Shown piece after piece: positions 51,150-59,934 of a stretch of DNA of 64,000 nt (positions are counted from its first letter, which is position 1; every line of letters starts with the position of its first letter). Origin of the DNA: Pseudovibrio brasiliensis (GTDB lineage Bacteria > Pseudomonadota > Alphaproteobacteria > Rhizobiales > Stappiaceae); contig NZ_CP074126.1 of the NCBI RefSeq assembly GCF_018282095.1, positions 4,238,341 to 4,302,340 of the forward strand, written 5' to 3'. The notes beneath the pieces are model-generated. The model did not search any database. It was not told the origin of the DNA and worked only from the letters and a program-made list of their open reading frames with translations. The position numbers and the translations under genes were made by a program.

Positions 51150-52760
51150 TTAAGCTGCCACCACAGAGTTCTTGCGATCCTCACGGATCATATCAGAGGC
51201 CTTCTCGGCAATCATGATCGTCGGAGAATTGGTGTTGCCGGAGACGATGCGCGGCATCACGGAGGCATCGACAACGCGCAATCCCTCAATACCCTTCACC
51301 TTCAGTCGCTCATCAACCACCGTGCCCATGGCGCAGGTGCCAACCGGGTGGAAGATTGTAGTGCCGATGTCTCCCGCCGCAATGGCAAGGTCTTCATCAC
51401 TCACCAGATGCGCACCCGGCAGATACTCTTCCGGCGAGAACTCGGCCATCGCCTTGGTTTCCATAATGGTCCGTGTCAGGCGCAAACTGTCTGCCGCCAC
51501 CCGTCGATCACTCTCCTCAGAAAGGTAGTTAGGTTGGATCTTCGGATGCGCGGTCGCATTGCCGGAGCCGATATGAACACTCCCACGGGAGTCTGGTCGC
51601 AAGTTACACACGCTTGCGGTGATCGCTGGGAACTCATGCAGCGGCTCACCAAACTTATCCAGCGACAACGGCTGAATGTGGTACTCAATATTCGGTGTTT
51701 CAAAGGAACTGTCAGAGCGCGTAAACACCCCAAGCTGGCTTGGAGCCATGGACATAGGCCCGGACCGGCTCAGCGCATACTCCGCCGCAATCTTTGCCTT
51801 GCCAATCAACGAGTTCGCTCGCTGGTTCAGCGTCACTGTATTCTGTACTTTATAGATGCTGCGGATCTGCAAATGATCCTGAAGGTTCTCACCCACCTGC
51901 GGCTGATCCAGCACCATGTCGATCCCATGCTGGGTCAAACGCTCAGCTGAGCCGATGCCAGACAACTCCAGGATCTGCGGAGAACCAATCGCCCCCGCAC
52001 TCAAAATAATCTCACCGGTGCAGGCGGCAGAAACCATCTCGCCTTTCACCATCATGCAAACGCCCGTCGCGCGGCGTCCGCCAAACTCCAGGGCCGTCAC
52101 CTGTGCATCCGTTAGAACCTTCAGATTGCTGCGCCCAGCTGCTGGCTTCAAAAACCCCTTGGAGGTGTTCCACCGCACGCCTTTGCGCTGGTTCACCTGA
52201 AAGTAAGAGGAACCGAAGTTGTCACCACCATTGAAGTCATCAATCTTCGGAATACCCACTTCCGCGCAGGCATCACGGAACCTATCAAGGATAGGCCAAG
52301 AAAGGCGCTGCTCCTCAACGCGCCATTCGCCGCCTTCCCCATGCACCTCTGAAGATCCTGCATAGTGGTCTTCTGATTTCAGGAAGTACGGCAGCACATC
52401 ATCCCAGCCCCAGCCGGCTAACCCCAGCTGGCGCCAGTTGTCATAATCCTGCGCCTGCCCACGCAGATAAAGCATACCGTTGATGGAGGAGCATCCGCCC
52501 AGCAACTTGCCGCGCGGGTAATTCAGCTTGCGCCCATTCAGCCCCGGCTCCGCCTCGGTCTGGAAACCCCAGTCCATACGCGGATTGCCCATGCAGTACA
52601 GATAGCCAACAGGGATATGCACCCATGGATGTTTGTCGTTGCCGCCCGCTTCCAGCAGCAGCACTTTTACATCCGGATCCTGAGAAAGCCGGTTCGCGAC
52701 AACACAGCCAGCCGAACCGGCTCCAACCACGATGTAATCCCAGGTTCCCAATGCGCGCAT
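51150..52760 (-). CDS. GMC family oxidoreductase (choline/alcohol dehydrogenase-like)
   Basis: 536 residues. FAD loop DYIVVGAGSAGCVVANRLSQ, NYPRGKLLGGCSSINGMLYLRG (the GMC signature 1 region), signature 2 GAIGSPQILELSGIGSA, and the C-terminal HPVGTCAMG and GNTNSPTIMIAEKASDMI boxes are all present; the catalytic His is in FHPVGTCAMG. Close to bacterial BetA-like choline and other alcohol dehydrogenases, but betaine genes are absent, so the alcohol substrate is unknown. Upstream gene DUF1203 is 84 bases away. Confidence 0.92.
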   Translation of the reverse strand: MRALGTWDYIVVGAGSAGCVVANRLSQDPDVKVLLLEAGGNDKHPWVHIPVGYLYCMGNPRMDWGFQTEAEPGLNGRKLNYPRGKLLGGCSSINGMLYLRGQAQDYDNWRQLGLAGWGWDDVLPYFLKSEDHYAGSSEVHGEGGEWRVEEQRLSWPILDRFRDACAEVGIPKIDDFNGGDNFGSSYFQVNQRKGVRWNTSKGFLKPAAGRSNLKVLTDAQVTALEFGGRRATGVCMMVKGEMVSAACTGEIILSAGAIGSPQILELSGIGSAERLTQHGIDMVLDQPQVGENLQDHLQIRSIYKVQNTVTLNQRANSLIGKAKIAAEYALSRSGPMSMAPSQLGVFTRSDSSFETPNIEYHIQPLSLDKFGEPLHEFPAITASVCNLRPDSRGSVHIGSGNATAHPKIQPNYLSEESDRRVAADSLRLTRTIMETKAMAEFSPEEYLPGAHLVSDEDLAIAAGDIGTTIFHPVGTCAMGTVVDERLKVKGIEGLRVVDASVMPRIVSGNTNSPTIMIAEKASDMIREDRKNSVVAA

Positions 52761-52843
52761 ATCGGCCCTCCCAAGCCCTAATCCTCTTTGCGACCAAGGA
52801 TAGAAACTGAACGGGCCAATTGCACTAGTAAGATATGTTTAGA

Positions 52844-53311
52844 TCACCCGCGATGCGCCACTGCCGCAAAGCACCCACGCCGTGCATAATGCATTTGAAT
52901 ATAAGAGACATCCGGGTTCTCAAAGAAGCCCTCCAGCATCGGTTTAATATCATCACCCTGCGCGATATCCGCCTCAATCATCATGTGGTTTGCATCAAAC
53001 CCGCGCAGAGATAACAAGCGAGAGGACAGAGACACCGGAACCTCGTTCTCATAAGGCGCAGCATCAGAGGCATTCTCACGCACGAAGATCGCATGGGAGG
53101 CTTTGTAAGGCGTGTCATTGGGCTGGTAGGCGTAGTTCAGCAAAAACACCCGCTCTCCAACCTCGGCATCATCCAGCGTGATGCGGCACGGAAAACCAGG
53201 CTTCTCATCAGCCACATAAACAACCACATTGCGCTCCGCCAACTGCTCTTCGCTCAGGCCGTTCAGTGCTTCAAACTCGTTGGATTTCAATCCGGAAATA
53301 ATAAAAGCCAT
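52844..53311 (-). CDS. DUF1203 domain-containing protein
   Basis: 155 residues, matching the DUF1203 pattern: FIISGLKSNEFEALNGLSEEQ, PGFPCRITLDDAEVGERVFLLNYAYQPND, YKASHAIFVREN and a late VSYIQMHYARRGCFA. The start has AAGGAGT 6 bases upstream. Members are cytosolic and of unknown biochemical role. It lies between a DUF533 gene (upstream) and a GMC oxidoreductase on the same strand. Confidence 0.85.
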   Translation of the reverse strand: MAFIISGLKSNEFEALNGLSEEQLAERNVVVYVADEKPGFPCRITLDDAEVGERVFLLNYAYQPNDTPYKASHAIFVRENASDAAPYENEVPVSLSSRLLSLRGFDANHMMIEADIAQGDDIKPMLEGFFENPDVSYIQMHYARRGCFAAVAHRG

Positions 53312-53397
53312 AGGTCACTCCTTAAGTTGGGAGCAACCTATGGCCTTCCGCAAACCGTAACCACCCGATTTGCGAGCAATACAAAATAAGCGCGCTT

Positions 53398-54180
53398 TTA
53401 TGCCTGCGCTTGAGCCGCGGCAATCGCCTTGTCCAGCTCCGTAACCAAACCGCTATCCAGCTGCAAACGCGCAGCCAGCATCATCAGATACGCCTGCTCT
53501 GCCGGAAGGTCCGGATCAATGGCAAGACGGGACGCGGTGTAAATCTCTGCTGCTGTTTCCGGGCAAGTTGCAAACGCCACCACACGGTCGATATCCAGTG
53601 GAGCGCGCATCTCATCCAGAACGAACGCTTTTTCCTCAGCACCCAGACCAAGCTCATCCAGCTTTTCAAAGATGCGCTGCATCTCTTCGCCGTCCACATT
53701 ACCATCTGCCTTGGCCGCCTGGATCATCGCAACGATCAGCGCCATGGCAAACTCTTTGGCATCACCATTCCCTGCATCCGGGTCAAACGCAGTACCAGTC
53801 GGGTCCGGCAGGGCAAGAGGCTCTGGCACAGGGACTACAGTCGCGGGAGCCGCCTGCGTCTGTGTCTGGGCAGAACCATGGGAAGCCGCAGCACCACCGC
53901 CACCGCCGCCATTGTTCTTACCATCCTGCCATGTCTGGAAAGCTTTGTAGGCAAGGCCGCCAACCAGCGCCATGCCACCGTACTTCACAGCCTTTTTGCC
54001 GAGTTTCTTGCCCTTCTTGCTGCCAAGAAGGTAACCAGCCAAACCACCGGCAAGGGCACCACCTGCAAGTCCGCCAGCGTTGTTTTTGATGTACGACTGC
54101 CCTTTCTCCATGGCACCACGGGCCTGATTCCCCCCGTTGGAACCTAAGAACTGATCAAGAAGTGCCTTGCTGTCGAACAT
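53398..54180 (-). CDS. DUF533/TerB-like tellurite resistance family protein
   Basis: 260 residues. A glycine-rich N-terminal half with a possible membrane-associated segment (NNAGGLAGGALAGGLAGYLLGSKKGKKLGKKA) is followed by a low-complexity GGGGGGAAASHG linker and a C-terminal TerB-like all-helical domain: KEFAMALIVAMIQAAKADGNVDGEEMQRIFEKLDELGLGAEEKAF. Similar to E. coli YebE. Function unknown; TerB-like helical folds occur in stress-response proteins. Starts ATG at 54180. Confidence 0.85.
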   Translation of the reverse strand: MFDSKALLDQFLGSNGGNQARGAMEKGQSYIKNNAGGLAGGALAGGLAGYLLGSKKGKKLGKKAVKYGGMALVGGLAYKAFQTWQDGKNNGGGGGGAAASHGSAQTQTQAAPATVVPVPEPLALPDPTGTAFDPDAGNGDAKEFAMALIVAMIQAAKADGNVDGEEMQRIFEKLDELGLGAEEKAFVLDEMRAPLDIDRVVAFATCPETAAEIYTASRLAIDPDLPAEQAYLMMLAARLQLDSGLVTELDKAIAAAQAQA

Positions 54181-54314
54181 CTGTAATCCTATCTCGTTGA
54201 TCTTGGGCGCTACACGCCAAACCTCTTAGGACATGGGAAGCCATCAATTTCACTTCAAGATGCCTCTTCCCGCAAAAGTGCAACCTGACAAAATTGTAAT
54301 GTTTGAGAGCACAC

Positions 54315-54782
54315 CTACTGCCCGAGCGGCAGATGATTATCGTCCCGCAGCGTATCCATCGCGATGGAGCTGCGCACATTCTGCACGGCTTCATGAGGCA
54401 GCAGATCATTGTTGATCACTTCGCTCAAGGCCTTCAGATCTTTCACCCGGATCTTGAGCATGTAATCCATGTCCCCCGTCATGGCGTAGGCTTCCTGCAC
54501 GCTGGGAATGGTGCGCACCAGATCACGAAACAGCCGGGCATTCTCCTTGTTGTGCGTGGCCAACGCCACCCCAACAAACGCCATCACATCCAGCCCCAGA
54601 TATTCCGGCGAAAGATCAGCCTTATAGCGACGGATCACCCGCTCCTGCTCTAGCCGTGTCCGCCGCCGTGAAACCTGCGAGGCGGAAAGGTGAATCACCT
54701 CCCCCAATTCCTGATTGGTCTGGCTGGCGTCTTCTTGCAGCGCTGCAAGTAACTTAAGGTCAAACTGGTCAAGCTCAATCAT
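54315..54782 (-). CDS. Lrp/AsnC family transcriptional regulator
   Basis: 155 residues from the ATG at 54782. The HTH is ELDQFDLKLLAALQEDASQTNQELGEVIHLSASQVSRRRTRLEQERVI, then the RAM effector domain with AFVGVALATHNKENARLFRDLVRTIPSVQEAYAMTGDMDYMLKIRVKDL. It is divergent from 4-hydroxyphenylpyruvate dioxygenase with a symmetric site in between, so it probably senses an aromatic amino acid or its keto acid and regulates that gene. Confidence 0.9.
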   Translation of the reverse strand: MIELDQFDLKLLAALQEDASQTNQELGEVIHLSASQVSRRRTRLEQERVIRRYKADLSPEYLGLDVMAFVGVALATHNKENARLFRDLVRTIPSVQEAYAMTGDMDYMLKIRVKDLKALSEVINNDLLPHEAVQNVRSSIAMDTLRDDNHLPLGQ

Positions 54783-54807
54783 CTTTCGCACCAAATCAAT
54801 ATATGAC

Positions 54808-54820
54808 GCACAATTTGTGC
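54808..54820. promoter_or_regulatory. candidate Lrp-type operator between the regulator and hppD
   Basis: GCACAA-T-TTGTGC is a perfect 6-bp inverted repeat about 25 bases beyond the regulator start. Position and symmetry fit an Lrp-type site controlling both divergent genes. Confidence 0.55.
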
Positions 54821-54917
54821 ATATACTGCGTGATTTTACGTAATAATGCAAACCTGTCGCATCACAGATATTTCAGAATGGCTCTAAACTAAAATTGCCT
54901 TGTTTGAGGAGGAACAA

Positions 54918-56030
54918 ATGGGCCCATTTCCGCACGATGCAGGACCAGCTGAGATCACAGCAGAAAACCCGGCTGGTACCGACGGTTTCGAATTCGTTGA
55001 GTTTGCGCATCCGGAGCCGGAAAAGCTGGACGTTCTCTTCCGCCGCATGGGCTTTGAGCCTGTTGCCAAGCACAAGAGCAAGGAAATCACCGTCTACCGT
55101 CAGGGCGATGTGAACTACATCCTCAACGCTGAGCCAAACAGCTTCGCCTCCCGCTTCATCGACGAGCACGGCCCATGCGCCCCGTCCATGGCTTGGCGCG
55201 TGGTCAACGCACAGCAGGCGTTTGAGCATGCCGTCAATCGCGGTGCGGAACCTTACACCGGCTCCGACAAAACCCTCGATGCACCTGCCATCATGGGCAT
55301 CGGCGGCTCCCTGCTCTACTTCATCGACAAATACGGTGACAAAGGCTCAGCCTACTCACAAGAGTTCGACTGGCTGGGCGAAGCAGATGCAAAACCGACC
55401 GGCAAGAGCTTCTATTACCTCGACCACCTGACCCATAACGTCTATCGCGGCAACATGGACAAGTGGTGGGCGTTCTACCGTGAGCTCTTCAACTTCAAAC
55501 AGATCCACTTCTTCGACATTGATGGCCGCATCACCGGCCTCGTCAGCCGCGCAATCACATCGCCATGTGGCAAAATCCGCATTCCGCTGAACGAGTCCAA
55601 GGACGACACCAGCCAGATCGAAGAGTACCTGAAGAAGTACAAAGGCGAAGGCATCCAGCACATCGCCGTTGGCACCGATGACATCTACGAAGCCACCGAC
55701 ATGCTGGCAGAAGATGGCCTGAAGTTCATGCCAGGTCCACCACAGACCTACTACGACCGCAGCGCCGAGCGCGTCCACGGCCACACCGAGCCACTCGACC
55801 GCATGGCCAAACACGGCATCCTCATTGATGGGGAAGGTGTTGTGGGCGGCGGCATGACAAAGATCCTGCTTCAGATCTTCTCCAAAACCGTCATCGGCCC
55901 AATCTTCTTTGAGTTCATCCAGCGCAAAGGCGATGAAGGCTTCGGCGAAGGCAACTTCCGCGCCCTCTTTGAGAGCATCGAAGAAGACCAGATCCAACGC
56001 GGCGTCCTAAAACAATCCGCCGCCGAATAA
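54918..56030 (+). CDS. hppD: 4-hydroxyphenylpyruvate dioxygenase
   Basis: 370 residues from the ATG at 54918 with GAGGAGG 8 bases upstream. Two VOC domains: FEFVEFAHPEPEKLDVLFRRMGFEP near the N-terminus and the catalytic C-terminal part with iron ligands in YLDHLTHNVYRG (His), GIQHIAVGTDDIYEA (His) and FFEFIQRKG (Glu, about residue 334). It converts 4-hydroxyphenylpyruvate to homogentisate in tyrosine degradation, a step also feeding pyomelanin. Other homogentisate genes are not in the window. A terminator follows. Confidence 0.95.
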   Translation: MGPFPHDAGPAEITAENPAGTDGFEFVEFAHPEPEKLDVLFRRMGFEPVAKHKSKEITVYRQGDVNYILNAEPNSFASRFIDEHGPCAPSMAWRVVNAQQAFEHAVNRGAEPYTGSDKTLDAPAIMGIGGSLLYFIDKYGDKGSAYSQEFDWLGEADAKPTGKSFYYLDHLTHNVYRGNMDKWWAFYRELFNFKQIHFFDIDGRITGLVSRAITSPCGKIRIPLNESKDDTSQIEEYLKKYKGEGIQHIAVGTDDIYEATDMLAEDGLKFMPGPPQTYYDRSAERVHGHTEPLDRMAKHGILIDGEGVVGGGMTKILLQIFSKTVIGPIFFEFIQRKGDEGFGEGNFRALFESIEEDQIQRGVLKQSAAE

Positions 56031-56054
56031 CCAGCAGGACCCACTGCTGAAAAT

Positions 56055-56083
56055 CTCCGGGGAAGTCGGTATCTCCCCCGGAG
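56055..56083 (+). terminator. hppD terminator
   Basis: CTCCGGGG and CCCCGGAG pair around a 13-base loop followed by GTGCTTTTGTTTG, 25 bases past the hppD stop. Confidence 0.8.
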
Positions 56084-56214
56084 GTGCTTTTGTTTGTCTC
56101 TTATGAATCACATTATTAGACACTTAAACCATTTTAGAGTGTCGTTAGATGACATGAACACAAGACAAATTGAAAACTCGAGACGTCAGGCACACATTCT
56201 TCGTCGTGCTAGCT

Positions 56215-56688
56215 TTATTGTTTTTTGCGCTGCTCAATCAGCTTAATAATTTGCTTTGCACTTTTAGTGGATTCGTCTTCACTACATGTGTAGTAGTCCT
56301 CAGTCTCAACCTTACAAAAAAGCTTCAGATACAAACAGTGACTGTCACCAGTGCACTTGCAAGTCCATTTCCCACTAAAGCCACCCCCACCTGTTTGCCC
56401 CTGTGGATTACAATTAATGGCCTTATGCTGTGTCGGTTTTGCAGTAAGATCTAACTCTTTCTCCGCCTCATGCGCCTTCAGAGTTTGGGCAAGTTGAATT
56501 GCCCCAGAACTTGACCGGAACTTGCTTTCATCAATATTATCTGAACTCGCAAAAGTTACCTGTGGCCCTCCCATGCCAAGCAGAACAATCAACATAAATT
56601 TAGCTAGGCAATACGTAAACTTACTAAACAGTAACGGCAGCGAAAAATCCCGCTTGATGCTTTTTTTGCTCAAAATTGAATATTGCAT
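56215..56688 (-). CDS. cysteine-rich putative secreted protein
   Basis: 157 residues from the ATG at 56688 with GGAGAG 5 bases upstream. The N-terminus has a basic stretch then FMLIVLLGMGG and TFA|SSDN, a plausible signal sequence though unusually long. Residues about 90-150 are a compact six-cysteine domain, spaced C-x16-C-x-C-x5-C-x6-C-x9-C, with glycine-rich GQTGGGGFSGKW. The sequence then ends in a basic helix (AKQIIKLIEQRKKQ). The composition is AT-richer and more basic than the neighbours. No homologue recognised; disulfide-rich secreted proteins of this layout can be toxins, inhibitors or adhesins. Confidence 0.5.
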   Translation of the reverse strand: MQYSILSKKSIKRDFSLPLLFSKFTYCLAKFMLIVLLGMGGPQVTFASSDNIDESKFRSSSGAIQLAQTLKAHEAEKELDLTAKPTQHKAINCNPQGQTGGGGFSGKWTCKCTGDSHCLYLKLFCKVETEDYYTCSEDESTKSAKQIIKLIEQRKKQ

Positions 56689-56918
56689 TTCGCTCTCCAA
56701 ATTTGAGGAATCCCGTCATTCCTCATCTTGCAAAATACACTATGAAGAACCTCACTTTTCTCGGATTGTAAAAAACGGCACATTTGCTTGAATAAGCCAG
56801 CATTCAACCTTCATGCATAATGAGTATGGCTAGTAGGAGAGTTTGCGGCATTGCAAAGGCACAACAACTTAAGCGCCCCTTTTACCCTTACTTCGCCTGA
56901 AGCTAGATTGGAGATTTC

Positions 56919-57758
56919 ATGACTGGTTATTACACCATTCAAGAGCCATGCACTGAACTCCGCCCCTATATCCGGGGTTTCCATTTGGCTGACCACCAAG
57001 AGCAAGACATCATTATTAATTGTCCTCCAACAGGTTATCCTTTGCTCGGCTATATTTGGCGCGGAATTTCTCAGGTTAGAGTGAACAATCAGCCGCTAAA
57101 CGATATTAGCTCTAGGAATGTTCATTTCGCTGGCCAACTCAAAAGAACGCACGCCACCGTGCATTGGAATGGTGGTATGGGGCACGCAGTCGCAGAATTT
57201 ACAGCAACGGGTCTTCACGAACTGTTTGGCATTAATGGCATTGACCTGATTAACAAAACTCAACCAGTCCATGAACTCGCAGAAAACTTTGCAAATACCT
57301 TAGAGGATCAACTTGCAGCCGCAGTAAAACCGATTGGTTTTGTTGAAATTTTTCAAAAATGCCTCCTTCAGCAAATCCAGTACAAAAGAAGCATCCCTGC
57401 CTATATATCTAAGGCTGTTAAAAACATTGAGAGTGTGAATGGAGTTATAAAACTCAATAACTTACTAGAGGAACTTGATATTGAACCCAGACATTTCAAT
57501 AGAAAGTTCCGTCAGATTGTCGGGCTGTCACCCAAGTATTTTTGCCGCATCGTACAGTTCAATCACGTGGCTTCAATCGTTTTATCAGACGCCCAATTAC
57601 CGCTGGCTGAGCTTGCTGCCGAAGCGGGTTTCTTCGATCAGTCGCATTTTACTAAGGCATGCAATGAATTTGTACTCTCAAGTCCGAGAGTATTCTTGCA
57701 AAGTGATTACAGCAGGATATCGACTTTCCTCCGACAAATGAGCCATGAAAGCAGCTAA
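56919..57758 (+). CDS. AraC family transcriptional regulator
   Basis: 279 residues. The C-terminal AraC double HTH is clear: YISKAVKNIESVNGVIKLNNLLEELDIEPRHFNRKFRQIVGLSPKYFCRIVQFNHVASIVLSD and then LAELAAEAGFFDQSHFTKACNEFV with the classical FDQSHF. The N-terminal 150 residues form an effector domain of the DUF6597 kind (IQEPCTELRPYIRGFHLAD). AT-rich codon use differs from the surrounding genes, suggesting a recent acquisition. Its target is unknown. Confidence 0.87.
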   Translation: MTGYYTIQEPCTELRPYIRGFHLADHQEQDIIINCPPTGYPLLGYIWRGISQVRVNNQPLNDISSRNVHFAGQLKRTHATVHWNGGMGHAVAEFTATGLHELFGINGIDLINKTQPVHELAENFANTLEDQLAAAVKPIGFVEIFQKCLLQQIQYKRSIPAYISKAVKNIESVNGVIKLNNLLEELDIEPRHFNRKFRQIVGLSPKYFCRIVQFNHVASIVLSDAQLPLAELAAEAGFFDQSHFTKACNEFVLSSPRVFLQSDYSRISTFLRQMSHESS

Positions 57759-57807
57759 GAAAATGCAACATACTCAAGCTTCTGTTGCGCCTCTATTCTA
57801 AACCAAC

Positions 57808-58299
57808 TCACCCAACCATTCCCCAAAACTGCTCCAGCTCTCTGGGATGCTCAAACCGCAGCATCTGCCCTTCAAAACACGCTAGCTTCTCAAAGTCGCG
57901 TAGCCGGTTTGTCCGCTTGTAGTTGAGGACAAACCAGAGAAATTTCCAGTCAAAGCGCTCTTCACAGCCCTCAACGAACTCAGCCCCTCGTCTCTTTCCC
58001 AAGCCAGCCAACATTCGACGGAACACACGATACAGGCAGATGTAGGTTGGAAAGTCGAGATGGATCACGGTGTCAGCACGGGCAATCCTCTGCTCCAAAG
58101 TGCCACCATAGTTTCCATCAATGATCCAGCACGGCTGAGCTGCAAAGGTCTCCACCTTTTCAGCCCAAACATCGCTCTCAGTCCGAACCCATCCGGACTG
58201 CCAATAATGAAAGTCCAGATGCACAAGCGGCAGACCAGTAACAGCAGCCAACCGCTTAGCCACCGTCGTCTTTCCCGCGCCAGGACACCCAACAATCAT
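57808..58299 (-). CDS. adenylate kinase-like P-loop protein
   Basis: 163 residues from the ATG at 58299 (a GTG one codon upstream is an alternative). Walker A GCPGAGKTTVAKRLA and HLDFHYWQSGWVRTESDVW match the small P-loop kinases annotated as DNA topology modulation/FlaR-like or AAA shikimate-type proteins. IIDGNYGGTLEQRIARADTVIHLDFP supplies the second motif. The substrate is unknown. Monocistronic; convergent with the AraC gene. Confidence 0.8.
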   Translation of the reverse strand: MIVGCPGAGKTTVAKRLAAVTGLPLVHLDFHYWQSGWVRTESDVWAEKVETFAAQPCWIIDGNYGGTLEQRIARADTVIHLDFPTYICLYRVFRRMLAGLGKRRGAEFVEGCEERFDWKFLWFVLNYKRTNRLRDFEKLACFEGQMLRFEHPRELEQFWGMVG

Positions 58300-58390
58300 C
58301 ACCCGCTACATCACAACTCCGTAGCTCTGCTATCTCGCATCACGCTGATCTTGTTTTAATGCAAAGCACCACACACCCGGTAACGAAAAA

Positions 58391-58414
58391 ACCGGAAGCC
58401 CATCAGCTCCCGGT
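58391..58414 (-). terminator. terminator of the duplicated-NTF2 gene
   Basis: ACCGGAAGC and GCTCCCGGT pair in the minus-strand RNA (one G-U) around a 6-base loop, with AAAAAA just to the left giving a U-tract. It lies about 50 bases past the stop of the NTF2-like gene. Confidence 0.75.
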
Positions 58415-58464
58415 CTCTCATATCTAGCACACAGGCTCCAACCAGCCCGATCCCTAATCGCTCG

Positions 58465-59235
58465 TCAAAACTTCCCATTCTCATGTGCCATTTCGGCTGG
58501 GGTGGGAGACACGACGTCCCAGTGCTCAACGATTTTGCCGTTTTCTACGCGCCAGAGGTCGAAGAAGGCCCAGGGCTCGCCGCCCATTGTGGCATCTGAG
58601 GCGACGAAGACGAAGTTGCCTTCTGCAACAACCAGCTGCGGCTCAAACTTGGTGATCACTTGGCCCTGCGCTGCAAAGGCTTCGATGGCGGCCATCAGTC
58701 CCGCCAGCCCATCTTTAATCGACGGATTGTGCTGCATGTAAATAGCAGGGTCCATGTAGTTGGTGACCTTCTCCGGCGCAGCACCGCCAAGCACATCACG
58801 AACGAAACCAACAACCAGTTCCTTGTTTGCTTGTGTCTGATCAAGATCAGTGATCTCAGTCGGCCCATCTGTCATGCCACGTCCTGATGCAGTCACCTCT
58901 GGTACAGGCTGAAGGTTATCCCAGTGCTCAACCACCTTACCATCCTGCACCCGAAAAACATCAAAGGCCGCAAGTGAAGAAGCACCAAACGCCTCAGCAT
59001 TCTCATAGGTGTTGTGAAGCACGACCAAATCACCCTCTGTGATGACACGGTGCGTTTTCACGGTCACACCTGCCTGCTCCACAATCGGGATCAGCCCGAG
59101 CAAACCTTCTGCCCCTGTAGGCACCTGCGGATTGTGCTGAATGTAATCCGGAGCAGTCACCTGACGTGCAGTTTCCGGGTCGTGATCGGTAAATACAGCC
59201 ATAAAAAGGGTGAGAACCAGTTCTTTCGGTGTCAT
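58465..59235 (-). CDS. SnoaL-like (NTF2-fold) protein with two tandem domains
   Basis: 256 residues formed by two copies of an NTF2/SnoaL domain: residues about 1-115 (VLTLFMAVFTDHDPETARQVTAPDYIQHNPQVPTGAEGLLGL) and about 135-250 (VVGFVRDVLGGAAPEKVTNYMDPAIYMQHNPSIKDGLAGLM). Each ends with F/W-DVFRV or FFDLWRV and KVVEHWD. The HNP and EHWD motifs are conserved in polyketide cyclase-like proteins. The substrate is unknown. It is divergent from an HxlR regulator with a repeated operator in the gap. AAGGAG precedes the ATG. Confidence 0.8.
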   Translation of the reverse strand: MTPKELVLTLFMAVFTDHDPETARQVTAPDYIQHNPQVPTGAEGLLGLIPIVEQAGVTVKTHRVITEGDLVVLHNTYENAEAFGASSLAAFDVFRVQDGKVVEHWDNLQPVPEVTASGRGMTDGPTEITDLDQTQANKELVVGFVRDVLGGAAPEKVTNYMDPAIYMQHNPSIKDGLAGLMAAIEAFAAQGQVITKFEPQLVVAEGNFVFVASDATMGGEPWAFFDLWRVENGKIVEHWDVVSPTPAEMAHENGKF

Positions 59236-59269
59236 GAAGAATCTCCTTCTGATTTGGTGATGGAGATAT

Positions 59270-59398
59270 GGTATTCAAAACGCACCAAGTTGCAATTACG
59301 CACTTTAATAGCACCTGGTATACTCAAGCATACCGCCTTTAAAATCTGACACTTGCTATGAGAATTTCTGGTATTATTATTGATGTAGGTATTCAAAA
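59270..59398. promoter_or_regulatory. candidate HxlR operator region: repeated GGTAT boxes
   Basis: GGTATTCAAAA occurs identically at 59270 and 59388, GGTAT again at 59370, and GGTAT-N8-ATACC forms an inverted repeat at 59317-59334. The whole lies in the 179-base gap between the NTF2 gene and the divergent HxlR regulator. The 5-8-5 geometry matches one of the two repeats in the other HxlR gap of this window. Confidence 0.55.
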
Positions 59399-59414
59399 GG
59401 TTCCAGAGGTCGCC

Positions 59415-59792
59415 ATGCTACCAATCGGTGTTGCAAGCAAAGCCGAAGCATCCAACTGCTCCATACGCTCCATTCTCTCAAACGTGACTGGCAAATGGCG
59501 GATGATCATCATTCTGGCATTGGAAGATGAACCAAAACGATTTGGCCAGATCAAACGCTGCATCGGCGATATCACCCAGCGCGTGCTGACAGAAAACCTG
59601 CGCGGCCTTCAACGCGACGGATACCTGACCCGTACCGTCGAACCCGGCCCACCCGTCGCCGTCTCCTACGAGCTCACCCCACTAGGGCGCAGCCTGCTGG
59701 AAACACTAAAGCCCCTCGTCTACTGGTCCCACGAGCAAATGGACCACATAAAAACCGCCCGCATAGAGTATGACAGAACGCAGGCTGACTAA
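59415..59792 (+). CDS. HxlR family transcriptional regulator
   Basis: 125 residues from the ATG at 59415, preceded by AGAGGT; the frame extends to 59358 without family similarity. KWRMIIILALEDEPKRFGQIKRCIGDITQRVLTENLRGLQRDGYLTRTVEP and the wing VAVSYELTPLGRSLLETL are the HxlR winged helix, and ASNCSIRSIL has a cysteine at the N-terminal position used as a redox sensor in HxlR/YodB-type proteins. Divergent from the NTF2-fold gene it probably controls. Confidence 0.88.
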   Translation: MLPIGVASKAEASNCSIRSILSNVTGKWRMIIILALEDEPKRFGQIKRCIGDITQRVLTENLRGLQRDGYLTRTVEPGPPVAVSYELTPLGRSLLETLKPLVYWSHEQMDHIKTARIEYDRTQAD

Positions 59793-59934
59793 TCGCCCTG
59801 AAGCTATCGAAGCACCTGAATTACTAGCTCAATTTTTTGGAGTTGCGGAGAGTTTGATGGACTGGTTTGTTTGTATAATTGCGGAGCACTATGTTAGTCA
59901 GCGCAATTAGATTCGCTGAATGAAAGGCCATTCA

